Both the position numbers and the translations under genes were made by a program. Source: Acidobacteriota bacterium (GTDB taxonomy: Bacteria; Acidobacteriota; Thermoanaerobaculia; UBA5066; Gp7-AA6). Taken from it: a stretch of 64,000 nt of DNA. The DNA lies in NCBI GenBank assembly GCA_020199905.1, contig JAIVJS010000004.1:1-64000 (forward strand), read 5' to 3'. Under the pieces are notes generated by a model. It made no database searches. It had not been told where the DNA came from and worked only from the letters and a program-made list of their open reading frames with translations. Of the stretch, positions 1 through 8,354 are shown one piece after another; position 1 is the stretch's first letter; every line of letters begins with the position of its first letter.

Positions 1-1137
1 ATCTCGCAGTTGACGCAACTGAACATCGTCGTCGACCCCGAGGTCCGCGGCACCGTGACGGTCCAGCTCGAAGACGTGCCCTGGGACCAGGCACTCGACC
101 TGATCCTGAAGCAGAACGGCCTCGGCTACGTCCTCGAGAACAACATCATGCGTATCGCCACCAGCGCCAAGCTCCAGACCGAGCAGTCGGACCGCGCCCG
201 GCTGGCCGAGGCGCGCCAGGCGGCGGAACCGACGCGGACCCTCATCAAGAAGCTCTCCTACGCGCGCGCCGGAGAGATCTCGAACACGATCAAGAGCGTC
301 ATGTCCAAGCGCGGCGACATCGTGATCGACGCGCGGACCAACACGCTGATCATCCGTGAGATCCCGACGTATCTCTCCGCGGTGCTTCAGCTGATCGACC
401 AGCTCGACACGGCGACGCCGCAGGTGATGATCGAGTCCCGGATCGTCGAGACCACGAAGTCTCTCGGGCGCAGCCTCGGGATCAACTGGGGGGTCAACGG
501 AAACGCGGACGTCGCCCACGGCAACTCGACCAACCTGGTGTTCCCGAACAGCATCATCGGAACCGGGCGGGTCGGCCTCGGCACCGGCCCCACGGTGGCG
601 TCGATCCGGCTCGGCAACATTCTGGACACCTTCAACCTGGATCTCGCGCTGACCGCGGCCGAAAACCAGGGCCTTCTGAAGATCATCTCCTCGCCGAAAG
701 TCGCGGCGCTGACCAACACGGCGGCGTCGATCCAGTCCGGCGTCCAGATCCCCGTGCAGACCAACGTCAACAACACGACGACGGTCATCTACATCGACGC
801 CACCCTGCGCCTGACGGTCACGCCTCAGATCACCAATGAGGGGACGGTCCTTCTCGACGTCCAGGTCTCCAAGCGGGAGCCGGCGGTCGCCCTGAACCTC
901 TCCCTCGGCAGCAACGTCCCTCTCACGATCCGCGAGTACAAGGGCCAGATCCTGGTGCGCGACGGCGGAACGACCGTCATCGGCGGCATCTTCCAGATCA
1001 ACGACCAGGACCAGACCAACATGATCCCCGGCCTGTGGAAGATCCCCATCCTCGGAAACCTGTTCCAGAACAAGACCCGCACGGAAAAGCACGACGAGCT
1101 GCTGATCTTCATCACGCCCCGGATCCTCCGGTCCTAG
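1..1137 (+). CDS. pilQ: Type IV pilus secretin PilQ, C-terminal part
   Basis: C-terminal part of the outer-membrane secretin through which type IV pili emerge; the frame is open from base 1, so the N-terminus lies outside the window. Residues 1-55 look like an STN/secretin short domain (VPWDQALDLILKQNG). Residues 75-140 form a secretin N-domain ending in an ARTNTLIIREIP-type strand. The rest is the beta-barrel secretin domain, with SSPKVAALTN, a TPQITNEGTVLLDVQ strand and the PilQ-like ending IPGLWKIPILGNLF, then LLIFITPRIL just before the stop. Two lipoproteins follow on the same strand and may belong to the same transcription unit. PilQ rather than a type II GspD is inferred from the IPGLWKIP ending and the STN-like domain. 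Confidence 0.93.
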   Translation: MSQLTQLNIVVDPEVRGTVTVQLEDVPWDQALDLILKQNGLGYVLENNIMRIATSAKLQTEQSDRARLAEARQAAEPTRTLIKKLSYARAGEISNTIKSVMSKRGDIVIDARTNTLIIREIPTYLSAVLQLIDQLDTATPQVMIESRIVETTKSLGRSLGINWGVNGNADVAHGNSTNLVFPNSIIGTGRVGLGTGPTVASIRLGNILDTFNLDLALTAAENQGLLKIISSPKVAALTNTAASIQSGVQIPVQTNVNNTTTVIYIDATLRLTVTPQITNEGTVLLDVQVSKREPAVALNLSLGSNVPLTIREYKGQILVRDGGTTVIGGIFQINDQDQTNMIPGLWKIPILGNLFQNKTRTEKHDELLIFITPRILRS

Positions 1138-1151
1138 AGAGGTCGAACGCC

Positions 1152-1730
1152 ATGAAGAAAATCCTCTGCGTTTTAGTCTCGGTCCTGGCCGCGCTCTTCT
1201 CGAGCGGGTGCACGAACAAACAGGGGGAGACGGAATCGCCCGTGTTCATCACCACGGACATTCAGCTCCAGCCCGGGTTCGTCAACGTGGGAACCGTGGC
1301 CCCCGTCCAGATCCAGACGATCCGGCTGCAGAGCCATCTGAAGAACCCGACGGCGACCGATCCCCAGCACTTCTCGGACGTCCAGATCGAGAGCTACCGC
1401 GTCCACTTCCGGCGGACGGACGGCGGCACCCTGGTGCCCGCGGACAAGACCTTCGGCGCCGGCGTCCTCGTCCCCACGGAAGGCACCTCGACGCTCTCGA
1501 ACTTCCCGATCCTGGCGAGCTCGGACGTACAGCTTTCCCCGTTTGACCAGCTTCTCCCGTTCAACGGCGGGATCGACCGCGAGACTCGCAACAACGAGAT
1601 TCAGATGACTTTCGATCTCACCTTCTTCGGCCACACGGTCTCGGGCCACAGGGTGCAGAGCGAGACGGCGAGCGGCATCCTGCTGTTCCGATTCGCCGGT
1701 GCGACACCGCTTTCCAAGTCCGTTCGATAA
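1152..1730 (+). CDS. Putative lipoprotein downstream of pilQ
   Basis: A 192-residue protein beginning MKKILCVLVSVLAALFSSGC, a basic start, hydrophobic stretch and lipobox-like SSGC ending at Cys20, so it is probably a lipoprotein. The frame is open further upstream to 1035, but the ATG at 1152 is preferred because it gives the signal peptide and has GAGAGG about 10 bases upstream. The mature part (PVFITTDIQLQP onward) looks like beta strands; I recognise no domain. It starts 14 bases after the pilQ stop, so co-transcription is likely, but a pilus role is only inferred from position. Confidence 0.8.
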   Translation: MKKILCVLVSVLAALFSSGCTNKQGETESPVFITTDIQLQPGFVNVGTVAPVQIQTIRLQSHLKNPTATDPQHFSDVQIESYRVHFRRTDGGTLVPADKTFGAGVLVPTEGTSTLSNFPILASSDVQLSPFDQLLPFNGGIDRETRNNEIQMTFDLTFFGHTVSGHRVQSETASGILLFRFAGATPLSKSVR

Positions 1731-1743
1731 GGGGAGGCACGAC

Positions 1744-3354
1744 ATGCGCCGGAATGCCATCGGACTACTCGGGATCGCGCTCGTCGCGTTCACCCTCGCG
1801 TGCTCGGCGGATGCGCCGGCGCCGACGCCGCCCAACGGCGGCGGCGGAACGCCGCGCATCACCCCCGGCGCCGCCTCTCCGCTCCAGATCCGGCTCTTCA
1901 CGAGCAACGCGAACCCGACGGCCGGGAATTGTTCGCTCGTCCAGGCCATCGTGTCCTTGAACGGCGCGAACGTGCCGGACGGCACCGGCGTCGCGTTCTC
2001 GACGGACTTCGGCGTCTTCCAGCAGAATGGCCAGTCCGTCGTGTCCGTCACGACGCAGAACAGCGCCGCGGTGACCGCGATCTGCTCCGCCTCGGCCGGG
2101 CTCGCGAACGTCCGCGCCAGCGCCACCGTCGCCGGCCAGACGGGAAGCGCCACCATCGCGATCTCCTTCCAGCCGTCCGCGCAGTCGGCTCCCTTCTTCT
2201 CGTCGTGCTCGCCGAGCTTCGCGTCCAACGCGGGCGGCGATACGGTGACCCTGAACGGCGGAAGGTTCTTCGGCTCTCCGGCGACGACCCGGGTGACTTT
2301 CACCGCCGCGGGCGTGACCCGCGAAGCGCTCGTCACCGACCTGACGGCGACCTCCGTCACCGTGCGCACACCCGCGTTCCCGGAGGCGATCTCGCCCTCG
2401 GTCCCGGTGACGATGACGTTGACCCTCGGGACCAACACGGCCTCGCCCGTGGTCCTGACGATCCCCAACTGCTTCGCCTTCGGGACGGCCGCGGGCAACG
2501 TGCCGACCATCACGGCGATCCTCCCGGCGACCGGCACGAAGTCGGGTAACACCCGCGTGACCATCGTCGGCTCCGGGTTCTCGGCGCCGCTTCAGGTGTT
2601 CTTCGGCGGGGTCGAGGCGCAGGTTCTCTCGATCTCCTACAACCAGATCATCGTCCTGACGCCTCCCGTCATCGCGGGCGGCCCGGTGACCGTCGGAACG
2701 CCCATCGACGTGCGCGTGCACGAAGTGACGTCGGGGACGGACGGGATCCTCGCGGGCGCCTATCGCTACACCACTCCTCTCGCGATCACGTCCGTCGGGG
2801 CCAACGAGCAGCGCGTCGACAATCCGTTCCAGCAGGTCACGATCTTCGGGCAGGGGTTCGAGAGCCCGGTCGCGGTCAGCCTGGCGGGTATCACGGCCAC
2901 GGTCATCTCCGTGTCCTCGACCGAGATCCTTGTGCTGCCGGGCAACCCGGCGCTCTCCGCCTGCACGGATCTCTCTGGTCCCGTCACCGTGACCAACATC
3001 AACACGGGTGAGACCGTGAGCGGCTCGGTCTTCCGATACCTGGTCCAGCAGACCGGCCCGGTGATCACGGGGGTGAGCCCCGGCGCGGGAACCGCGAACT
3101 CGGTGATCACCATCACGGGCGGCAACTTCGCCGGCAGCGGAAGCACCGGAAGCGGCCGGGTCATCAGCGTCTCGATCGGAGGGCGCGGGGCGTCCTTCAC
3201 CGTCCTGTCTGACAAGCTCCGGTCGCGGGCGGCGTGGCCTCGCCGTCGGCAGGGCCCCGGTAAGTCCTGGAACGTGAGCCTGCGCCTTCGTTTCACAGGG
3301 GAGCCTGCCGCCCTCCGAAGGGGGGGCGGCTTCGCTTCGCCTCCCCGTGGCTGA
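1744..3354 (+). CDS. Multi-IPT/TIG-domain lipoprotein, probably frameshifted at the 3' end
   Basis: Starts at ATG 1744 with MRRNAIGLLGIALVAFTLAC, a lipoprotein-like signal with Cys20, and GGGGAGG upstream. After a Pro/Gly linker comes an Ig-like domain (about 45-150), then IPT/TIG Ig-like domains recognisable by openings such as ITAILPATGTKSGNTRVTIVG and ITGVSPGAGTANSVITITGG. From about base 3211 the residues stop looking like an IPT strand and become Arg-rich (KLRSRAAWPRRRQ) until 3354, overlapping the next start. The third frame from 3213 instead reads QAPVAGGVASPSAGPR and stops at 3263, just before a strong hairpin, which fits an IPT domain end better. I therefore suspect an indel (real or assembly) near 3211. 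Surface adhesion or pilus-associated function is inference. Confidence 0.72.
   Translation: MRRNAIGLLGIALVAFTLACSADAPAPTPPNGGGGTPRITPGAASPLQIRLFTSNANPTAGNCSLVQAIVSLNGANVPDGTGVAFSTDFGVFQQNGQSVVSVTTQNSAAVTAICSASAGLANVRASATVAGQTGSATIAISFQPSAQSAPFFSSCSPSFASNAGGDTVTLNGGRFFGSPATTRVTFTAAGVTREALVTDLTATSVTVRTPAFPEAISPSVPVTMTLTLGTNTASPVVLTIPNCFAFGTAAGNVPTITAILPATGTKSGNTRVTIVGSGFSAPLQVFFGGVEAQVLSISYNQIIVLTPPVIAGGPVTVGTPIDVRVHEVTSGTDGILAGAYRYTTPLAITSVGANEQRVDNPFQQVTIFGQGFESPVAVSLAGITATVISVSSTEILVLPGNPALSACTDLSGPVTVTNINTGETVSGSVFRYLVQQTGPVITGVSPGAGTANSVITITGGNFAGSGSTGSGRVISVSIGGRGASFTVLSDKLRSRAAWPRRRQGPGKSWNVSLRLRFTGEPAALRRGGGFASPPRG
3307..3330 (+). terminator. Strong GC hairpin after the IPT lipoprotein gene
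   Basis: Perfectly positioned inverted repeat: 10-base arm GCCGCCCTCC (3307-3316), tetraloop GAAG, arm GGGGGGCGGC (3321-3330), with one G-U pair. No U-run follows (TTCGCTTCGC), so intrinsic termination is uncertain. It lies 43 bases after the alternative stop at 3263 and 17 bases before the GTG of the TPR gene. Confidence 0.5.
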
Positions 3355-4789
3355 GCTCACCGGCGACGCCCGGATCCGGGACCTGAAACGGCGCCTCGAG
3401 CTCGATCCGGGCTCGAGGCTCTTCGTCGCGCTGGCCGAGGAGTACCGCAAGAGCGCGCTCCTCGCCGAGGCGCTCTCGACTCTCCAGAAGGGTCTTCTCG
3501 CTCACCCGACGTATCTCTCCGCGCAGGTGGCCCTCGGACGCGCGTACCTCGAGGCCGGGCAGATCACCGAGGCGATCGCGACGTTCAGCAAGGTCCTCTC
3601 GAACGATCCCGGGAACCTCGTCTCCGCGAAGTCTCTCGCCGATATCTACCTCTCGCGCGGTGAGAGCGTCGAGGCAATCAAGAAATACAAGCTCTACCGA
3701 GCGCTCTCCGGGGACCGGACCGTGGACGAGATCGTCCAGAGGCTTCAGGTCGAGCTCGCGCCGCCTCCGCCTCCCGTCCGCGTCGCGGAGCCCCTCCCGC
3801 CTCCGCCGACGTTCTTCGAGAAGAAGCCCATCGGCCCGATCCGGACCTCGCGGGAGCTGCGATTCGACGCGCAGCCGCGGACGCGCGCCTCCGAGATCGG
3901 CGAGTCGACCTCTTCGATCGCGCCTCTCTCCTTCGAACTCGACGATTCCACCGCGCGCCGGCCGCACCGGGAGCCCGAGCCGATCGGCGTTCTCTCGCGC
4001 GACAACACGCCGAACCATCCGCAGACTTCGGTCCTTCAGTCCTCCTCTCGCCCCGCGCCGGCGGCCGCGGCCGCGGTTTCGCCGTCCTGGCCGATGGCGG
4101 CTCCCGCCCCGGTCGCCGAGCCGGAGCCGATGCCTGCCGCGGCGATGGACGAGCCTGAGCGAGCGGCCGGGGAGGCCCATCCGGGCGCGGAGGCCCGTCC
4201 GGGCGCGGAGGCCCGTCCGGGCGCGGAAAGGGTCCAGGAGCCGACGACTCCCGGGCCGGCTCAACGCGAGAGCGGGAGGTCCGATCCCTGGATCACGCCG
4301 GAGTCCCTCGTCTCGCCTCCTGGAGCCGGTTCGGAGCCCGTCGCGGCTGAAGCGGCCGCCGACGACGCGGAAGATGGCGATGCGGAGACGCCGCCCGCGA
4401 GCCCGGACGACGTGACGACGCGCGCGTTCCGACTCGCGGACGTGTCTCCGTCGTCGGTCGGCGGGAACGGGCAGCCGGAGGAATCCTCGGCGCATGGGGC
4501 GCAGGAAGGAGGCTCGGAAGAAGACAAGAACGGAGAGCCCGCCGGACGAACGCTCGCCGATCTGTACTTCGCCCAGGGGCACTACGCGGAGGCGCTCGAC
4601 CTCTACGACGAGCTGGTCCTGGCCAACCCGTTCGACACGGAATTGAAGCGCCTGCGCCGCGATGCCGAAGCGCGCCTCCTGCCGGCGTCTGGCGAAGCGG
4701 GTGGCGCGCAGGTCGATCCCGCTCTGACCAGGCGTCTTGCCCGCGTCCGCGCTTTAAAACGCTGGCTCTCCGTGGTACAAGCCGGCTGA
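3347..4789 (+). CDS. TPR protein with long Pro/Ala-rich linker
   Basis: 480 residues from GTG 3347. The first ~115 residues are tetratricopeptide repeats (LFVALAEEYRKSALLAEAL, ALGRAYLEAGQITEAIATF, SLADIYLSRGESVEAIKKY). About 130-395 are low-complexity, rich in Pro, Ala, Arg and Glu, including three copies of the hexapeptide EARPGA encoded by an 18-bp tandem repeat. A further TPR-like helix pair (TLADLYFAQGHYAEALDLYDELVLANP) precedes the C-terminus. No signal peptide or membrane segment is seen, so it is probably a cytoplasmic scaffold. The Roadblock gene starts right at or just after its stop, so the two are probably translated together. The partner is unknown. Confidence 0.82.
   Translation: MAELTGDARIRDLKRRLELDPGSRLFVALAEEYRKSALLAEALSTLQKGLLAHPTYLSAQVALGRAYLEAGQITEAIATFSKVLSNDPGNLVSAKSLADIYLSRGESVEAIKKYKLYRALSGDRTVDEIVQRLQVELAPPPPPVRVAEPLPPPPTFFEKKPIGPIRTSRELRFDAQPRTRASEIGESTSSIAPLSFELDDSTARRPHREPEPIGVLSRDNTPNHPQTSVLQSSSRPAPAAAAAVSPSWPMAAPAPVAEPEPMPAAAMDEPERAAGEAHPGAEARPGAEARPGAERVQEPTTPGPAQRESGRSDPWITPESLVSPPGAGSEPVAAEAAADDAEDGDAETPPASPDDVTTRAFRLADVSPSSVGGNGQPEESSAHGAQEGGSEEDKNGEPAGRTLADLYFAQGHYAEALDLYDELVLANPFDTELKRLRRDAEARLLPASGEAGGAQVDPALTRRLARVRALKRWLSVVQAG
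4172..4225 (+). repeat. Three tandem 18-bp units inside the TPR gene
   Basis: Units at 4172-4189, 4190-4207 and 4208-4225 (GAGGCCCGTCCGGGCGCG; the first has AT instead of GT). They are in frame and encode repeated EARPGA-type hexapeptides in the disordered linker, so copy number can change without breaking the frame. Confidence 0.9.
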
Positions 4790-4825
4790 TTGGCGCGCCC
4801 GGTGGGCGACGCCGGGAAGAAGCTC

Positions 4826-5185
4826 ATGAACATTTTCCAGGACACGCTTCGCCGCATTGCGGAACGTGTGGAAGGCGCGCAGGCCGTGTCGCTTCTCGGC
4901 GTCGACGGGATTCCGATCGACTCCTACGGGCCGGCCGACGGCCGGGCCTTCGAATCGATCGCCGCCGAGCTGGGCTCCTTCGTCAAGACGTCGTCGACGC
5001 GGGGCGCGATCGAGGCGGGGACGATCCAGCAGATCGTGCTCGAGACGGACCGTTCGACCGCGATCCTGTCCCGGGTGACGGCGGAGTATTATCTGCTCCT
5101 CCTGCTGTCGCGGGACGGCAACTCCGGAAGAGGACGGTTCGAGCTGCGGAAGGCCGGGCTCGCTCTCGAAAAGGAACTGCTTTAA
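4826..5185 (+). CDS. Roadblock/LC7 domain protein (MglB-like)
   Basis: About 119 residues forming one Roadblock/LC7 domain: opening helix MNIFQDTLRRIAERVEG, then AQAVSLLGVDGIPIDSYG, a central helix with FESIAAELGSFVK, and the closing strands IVLETDRSTAILSRV and YYLLLLLSRDG. This family includes MglB, which acts on the small GTPase MglA in polarity and pilus control; no MglA is in the window. ATG 4826 has GGGAAGA just upstream and is preferred. A TTG at 4790, directly abutting the TPR stop, would add 12 residues. Position between pilQ/TPR genes and accB suggests a housekeeping or polarity role, but that is inference. Confidence 0.82.
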   Translation: MNIFQDTLRRIAERVEGAQAVSLLGVDGIPIDSYGPADGRAFESIAAELGSFVKTSSTRGAIEAGTIQQIVLETDRSTAILSRVTAEYYLLLLLSRDGNSGRGRFELRKAGLALEKELL

Positions 5186-5188
5186 CCG

Positions 5189-5638
5189 ATGCTCTCCTTC
5201 AAGGAAATCCGGGAACTGATCGACCTCGTGTCCGAGCGAGGGCTGTCGGCTCTGGAGATCGAACAGGCGGGGTTCCGGGTCCGGATCGAGGGCGTCCGCG
5301 CTGCCACGAACGGCGCGTCGGCGACGGCGGCGGCCCCCGCCGCCCTTCCCGCTCCCGAAGCGGCCCCGGCCGCGCCTCCGGAGGTGGACCCGCGGCTTCA
5401 CGTCATCACGTCCCCGATCGTCGGGACCTTCTACCGTTCGCCGTCTCCCGAATCCGAGTCGTTCGCGGAGGTCGGGCAGAAGGTCGCGCGGGGGAAGATC
5501 CTCTGCATCATCGAGTCGATGAAGCTGATGAACGAGATCGAATCGGACGTCGAGGGTGAGATCCTCGAGGTCTATCCGAAGAACGGCCAGCCGGTCGAGT
5601 ACGGAGAGAAGCTGTTCGCGATCCGGCTGGCGGCATGA
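5189..5638 (+). CDS. accB: Biotin carboxyl carrier protein of acetyl-CoA carboxylase
   Basis: 149 residues, the usual AccB size. The N-terminal helix region (LSFKEIRELIDLVSERGLSA) is followed by an Ala/Pro-rich hinge (about 40-66) and a C-terminal biotinyl domain. Lys112 in IIESMKLMNEIESD is the predicted biotinylated residue, and SPIVGTFYRSPSPES opens the domain. It carries carboxybiotin between AccC and the carboxyltransferase in the first step of fatty-acid synthesis. The start is 3 bases after the Roadblock stop. accC follows after a gap filled by an inverted heptanucleotide repeat, so the pair is probably one unit interrupted by that element. Confidence 0.96.
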   Translation: MLSFKEIRELIDLVSERGLSALEIEQAGFRVRIEGVRAATNGASATAAAPAALPAPEAAPAAPPEVDPRLHVITSPIVGTFYRSPSPESESFAEVGQKVARGKILCIIESMKLMNEIESDVEGEILEVYPKNGQPVEYGEKLFAIRLAA

Positions 5639-5640
5639 AG

Positions 5641-5732
5641 GAAGCTCTCCGCTCTCAGCTTTCGGCTCTCAGCTCAGGAATGCGCCTCAGGCTCGGCTGA
5701 CAGCTGAGAGCTGACGGCTGACAGCTCTTCCT
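5641..5732. repeat. Inverted heptanucleotide arrays between accB and accC
   Basis: The whole gap is repeat. A left arm with units TCTCAGC, TTTCGGC, TCTCAGC (TCAG orientation, about 5654-5675) and a right arm GGCTGAC, AGCTGAG, AGCTGAC, GGCTGAC (CTGA orientation, about 5695-5722) are largely complementary, so an RNA hairpin across the gap is plausible. The right arm ends about 10 bases before the accC start. Confidence 0.85.
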
Positions 5733-5734
5733 CC

Positions 5735-7075
5735 ATGTTCAAGAAGATCCTGATCGCGAACCGGGGCGAAATCGCGCTCCGCATCATCTCCGCGTGCAAA
5801 GAGCTCGGGATCAAGACCGTCGCGATCTACAGCGAAGCGGACCGCGACGCTCTCCACGTGCGCTACGCCGACGAGGACGTCTGCGTCGGCCCCTATCCCT
5901 CCGCCGCGTCGTACCTGAACATCTCCTCGATCGTTTCCGCCGCCGAGATCACGGAGGCCGACGCGATCCACCCCGGCTACGGCTTCCTCTCCGAGAACGC
6001 GTATTTCGCCGAGATCCTGCACGACTGCAACATCACGTTCATCGGGCCGTCGCCCGATGCCATCCGGAAGATGGGAGACAAGTCTCTTGCGCGGAAGACG
6101 ATGACCGCCGCCGGCGTTCCCACCGTGCCGGGCTCGCCCGGCCCGGTCGAGACCGCGGACGAAGCGCTCGCCTTCGCGCGCCGCGCCGGATATCCCGTGA
6201 TCCTCAAGGCGTCCGCGGGCGGGGGCGGCCGCGGAATGCGCGTGGCGCGCGACGACCGCGAGCTCTCGGGCGCGTGGGAGACGGCGCGTAACGAGGCCGA
6301 GAAGGCCTTCGGAAACGCGGAGGTCTATCTCGAGAAGTACCTCGAGAGCACGCGCCACGTCGAGTTCCAGGTCTTCGGAGACCATCGCGGCAACCTGAGG
6401 CACATGGGCGAGCGCGAGTGCTCGATCCAGCGGCGCCACCAGAAGCTCATCGAGGAGTCGCCCTCGGCCGCCCTGGATCCGGAGCTTCGCGGGAAGATGG
6501 GGGAGGCCGCGGTCGCGGCCGCGCGAGCGGTCTCTTACACCAACGCGGGAACGATCGAATTTCTCCTGGATCCGCGCGGCAACTTCTACTTCATGGAGAT
6601 GAATACGCGGCTCCAGGTCGAGCACCCGGTCACCGAAGAGGTGACGGGCGTCGACATGGTGAAGGAGCAGATCGCCGTGGCCGCGGGCGCGCCGCTCTCG
6701 TTTCTGAACTGCGACTTGAAGCCGCGCGGTCACTCGATCGAGTTCCGGATCAACGCGGAAGATCCCGTCTCGTTCAAGCCGTCTCCGGGCCGGATCACGA
6801 CCTTCAACCCGCCGGGCGGCCTCGGCGTCCGCGTGGACACCGCGGCCTACCAGGGGTATCTCATTCCGCCCCACTACGATTCTCTGATCGCCAAGCTCAT
6901 CATTTCGGGACGAGACCGCGAGGAAGCGATCTTCCGCGGCCGCCGCGCTCTCGACCAGTTCGTGGTCGAGGGAGTGAAGACCACCATCGCCATGCATCGT
7001 CGGATCCTCGAGGATCCCGACTTCGTCGCCGGCCGGATCTCGACCCGATTCATGGACCGCTTCGCCGAAGCGTGA
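5735..7075 (+). CDS. accC: Biotin carboxylase subunit of acetyl-CoA carboxylase
   Basis: 446 residues, normal AccC length, starting [18 protein letters not shown]. It carboxylates the biotin of AccB with ATP and bicarbonate. Visible signatures: the biotin carboxylase N-domain ([15 protein letters not shown]), the Gly-rich ATP-grasp loop ([13 protein letters not shown]), [16 protein letters not shown], and the catalytic [16 protein letters not shown]. The C-terminal domain ([13 protein letters not shown]) is complete. No clear Shine-Dalgarno is seen because the leader is the repeat element. Carboxyltransferase genes accA/accD are not in this window. Confidence 0.97.
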   Translation: MFKKILIANRGEIALRIISACKELGIKTVAIYSEADRDALHVRYADEDVCVGPYPSAASYLNISSIVSAAEITEADAIHPGYGFLSENAYFAEILHDCNITFIGPSPDAIRKMGDKSLARKTMTAAGVPTVPGSPGPVETADEALAFARRAGYPVILKASAGGGGRGMRVARDDRELSGAWETARNEAEKAFGNAEVYLEKYLESTRHVEFQVFGDHRGNLRHMGERECSIQRRHQKLIEESPSAALDPELRGKMGEAAVAAARAVSYTNAGTIEFLLDPRGNFYFMEMNTRLQVEHPVTEEVTGVDMVKEQIAVAAGAPLSFLNCDLKPRGHSIEFRINAEDPVSFKPSPGRITTFNPPGGLGVRVDTAAYQGYLIPPHYDSLIAKLIISGRDREEAIFRGRRALDQFVVEGVKTTIAMHRRILEDPDFVAGRISTRFMDRFAEA

Positions 7076-7085
7076 AGAGGACGGT

Positions 7086-7113
7086 AGGCGGGAGGCGGCA
7101 GGCGGCAGGCGGA
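7086..7113. repeat. Heptanucleotide array AGGCGGC x4
   Basis: Four consecutive 7-base units, AGGCGGG, AGGCGGC, AGGCGGC, AGGCGGA, ten bases after the accC stop. Same 7-base period as the other arrays but a different unit sequence. No opposite arm is seen in this gap. Confidence 0.85.
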
Positions 7114-7141
7114 ACGAGGGGAATCCTCTCGAGCATCGGTC

Positions 7142-7183
7142 GGGGGCGCGGTGGCCGCGCCGATTCCGCGTTCGTGCGCCCCC
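7142..7183 (+). other. Inverted repeat in the leader of thiE-aroK
   Basis: GGGGGCGC (7142-7149) is perfectly complementary to GCGCCCCC (7176-7183), with a smaller GCGG/CCGC pair nested inside. It ends 20 bases before the start codon. It may terminate read-through from accC or act as a leader structure. I do not see the conserved TPP-riboswitch elements. Confidence 0.4.
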
Positions 7184-7202
7184 ACCCCTGACCGGAGTCA
7201 CG

Positions 7203-8342
7203 ATGCCCCTGGCTCTCCCGGCGGTCTACGCGATCACGAGCCGGTCCGAACCCGGTCCGGGGCACGCGGAGATCGTTCGCCGCCTGGTGTCGGTCGGCGT
7301 CCGATGCGTCCAGGTCCGCGAAAAGACTCTTCCGGACCGCGACCTTCTGCCCGACGCCGACGCGTGCGCCGCGATCGGCCGCCGCGACGGGGCTCTGGTC
7401 TTCGTCAACGACCGCGCGGACGTGGCGCGAATCGCGGGAACGGGCGTCCATCTCGGCACGGAGGACCTGCCCGCGGAGGACGCCCGGCGGATCCTCGGCC
7501 CGGACGCGGCGATCGGCGTTTCGACCCATTCGGTCGCGGAGGCCGAGGCCGCCTTCTCCGCACCGGAGCCCGACTACGTCGCGTTCGGCCCTGTGTTCCC
7601 GAGCGTCACGAAGAGCACGCGAGAGGCTCGCGGCCTGGAAACGCTGTCCCGCGTCGCGCGGAGCAAGACGCGCCCCCTCGTCGCGATCGGCGGGATCGGC
7701 CCCGAAACTCTCCTGCAAGTCCTCGAGGCGGGAGCGGACTCCGCCGCGATGGTCGCGGCTTTCTCGGACGGCGGCCGTTACGAAGAGAACGCTCGGCGCC
7801 TCCTCGATCTGGCGCGGCGGCGTGTCCCGCCGGGAAGGATCTACCTCGTGGGATTCATGGGCAGCGGGAAAACGTCCGTCGGGCGGCGCGTGGCGGAGAG
7901 GCTCCGCGTCCCCTTCGTCGATCTGGACGACGAGATCGAGCGGACGTCGGGCCGCACGGTTCGCGCCCTGTTCGAGGATACGGGAGAGGCCGCGTTCCGG
8001 CAGCGCGAGTCCATTTTCCTCGAGGCGACCGGGAGCCTTCCCGACGCGGTCATCGCGACCGGAGGCGGGTGCTTCGTTCAGGAGGGCAATCGCCGCGCGA
8101 TCGCCTCACTCGGCCGGGCGGTTTTTTTAGACGTCCCGTTGCCCGTCCTGCTGTCGCGGCTCGCGGGCAAGACGGACCGCCCGCTTTTCGCGGGCCCGGA
8201 GCAGGCAGCGCTCCTGGCGGCGGCGCGGGAGCCTTTCTATAGAATGGGCACGGTTCCCGTCTCCTTGCGCGAAGGGTCCATCGAGGAAGCCGCCGACTCT
8301 GTGCTCCTCGCGCTCGATGCGCGCCTTTCGCCGCTGTTGTAA
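7203..8342 (+). CDS. thiE-aroK: Fusion of thiamine-phosphate synthase (ThiE) and shikimate kinase (AroK)
   Basis: 379 residues with two complete enzymes in one frame. Residues 1-205 match ThiE, which joins HMP-pyrophosphate to the thiazole phosphate: VQVREK (36-41), FVND (67-70), GVSTHS and FGPVFPSVTKS (128-138), AIGGIGPE. Residues 211-379 match shikimate kinase, which phosphorylates shikimate: P-loop GFMGSGKTS (217-225), VDLDDEIE (239-246), FRQRES and ATGGGC (285-290), and DRPLF. The linker is only a few residues and no stop or internal start signal separates the halves. DAHP synthase, another shikimate-pathway gene, is 50 kb away in the window. I am sure of the two domains; that the protein is made as a fusion follows from the open frame. 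Confidence 0.9.
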   Translation: MPLALPAVYAITSRSEPGPGHAEIVRRLVSVGVRCVQVREKTLPDRDLLPDADACAAIGRRDGALVFVNDRADVARIAGTGVHLGTEDLPAEDARRILGPDAAIGVSTHSVAEAEAAFSAPEPDYVAFGPVFPSVTKSTREARGLETLSRVARSKTRPLVAIGGIGPETLLQVLEAGADSAAMVAAFSDGGRYEENARRLLDLARRRVPPGRIYLVGFMGSGKTSVGRRVAERLRVPFVDLDDEIERTSGRTVRALFEDTGEAAFRQRESIFLEATGSLPDAVIATGGGCFVQEGNRRAIASLGRAVFLDVPLPVLLSRLAGKTDRPLFAGPEQAALLAAAREPFYRMGTVPVSLREGSIEEAADSVLLALDARLSPLL

Positions 8343-8354
8343 AGCCTGAGGGCC

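Noticed and set aside
1173..2564. Long antisense frames over many genes (for example 1173-2564 minus)
   Set aside because: They are a product of GC-rich codon use; their residues are Arg/Pro-rich, without domains, and the opposite strand carries recognisable proteins.
3347..3354. Overlap of the IPT gene with the TPR gene as real coupling
   Set aside because: The last ~45 residues of the IPT frame look unlike coding sequence of that family, and the hairpin at 3307 would be inside it. A frameshift is more likely.
7076..7202. TPP riboswitch in front of thiE-aroK
   Set aside because: The inverted repeat is present, but none of the conserved TPP-riboswitch sequence elements could be found.
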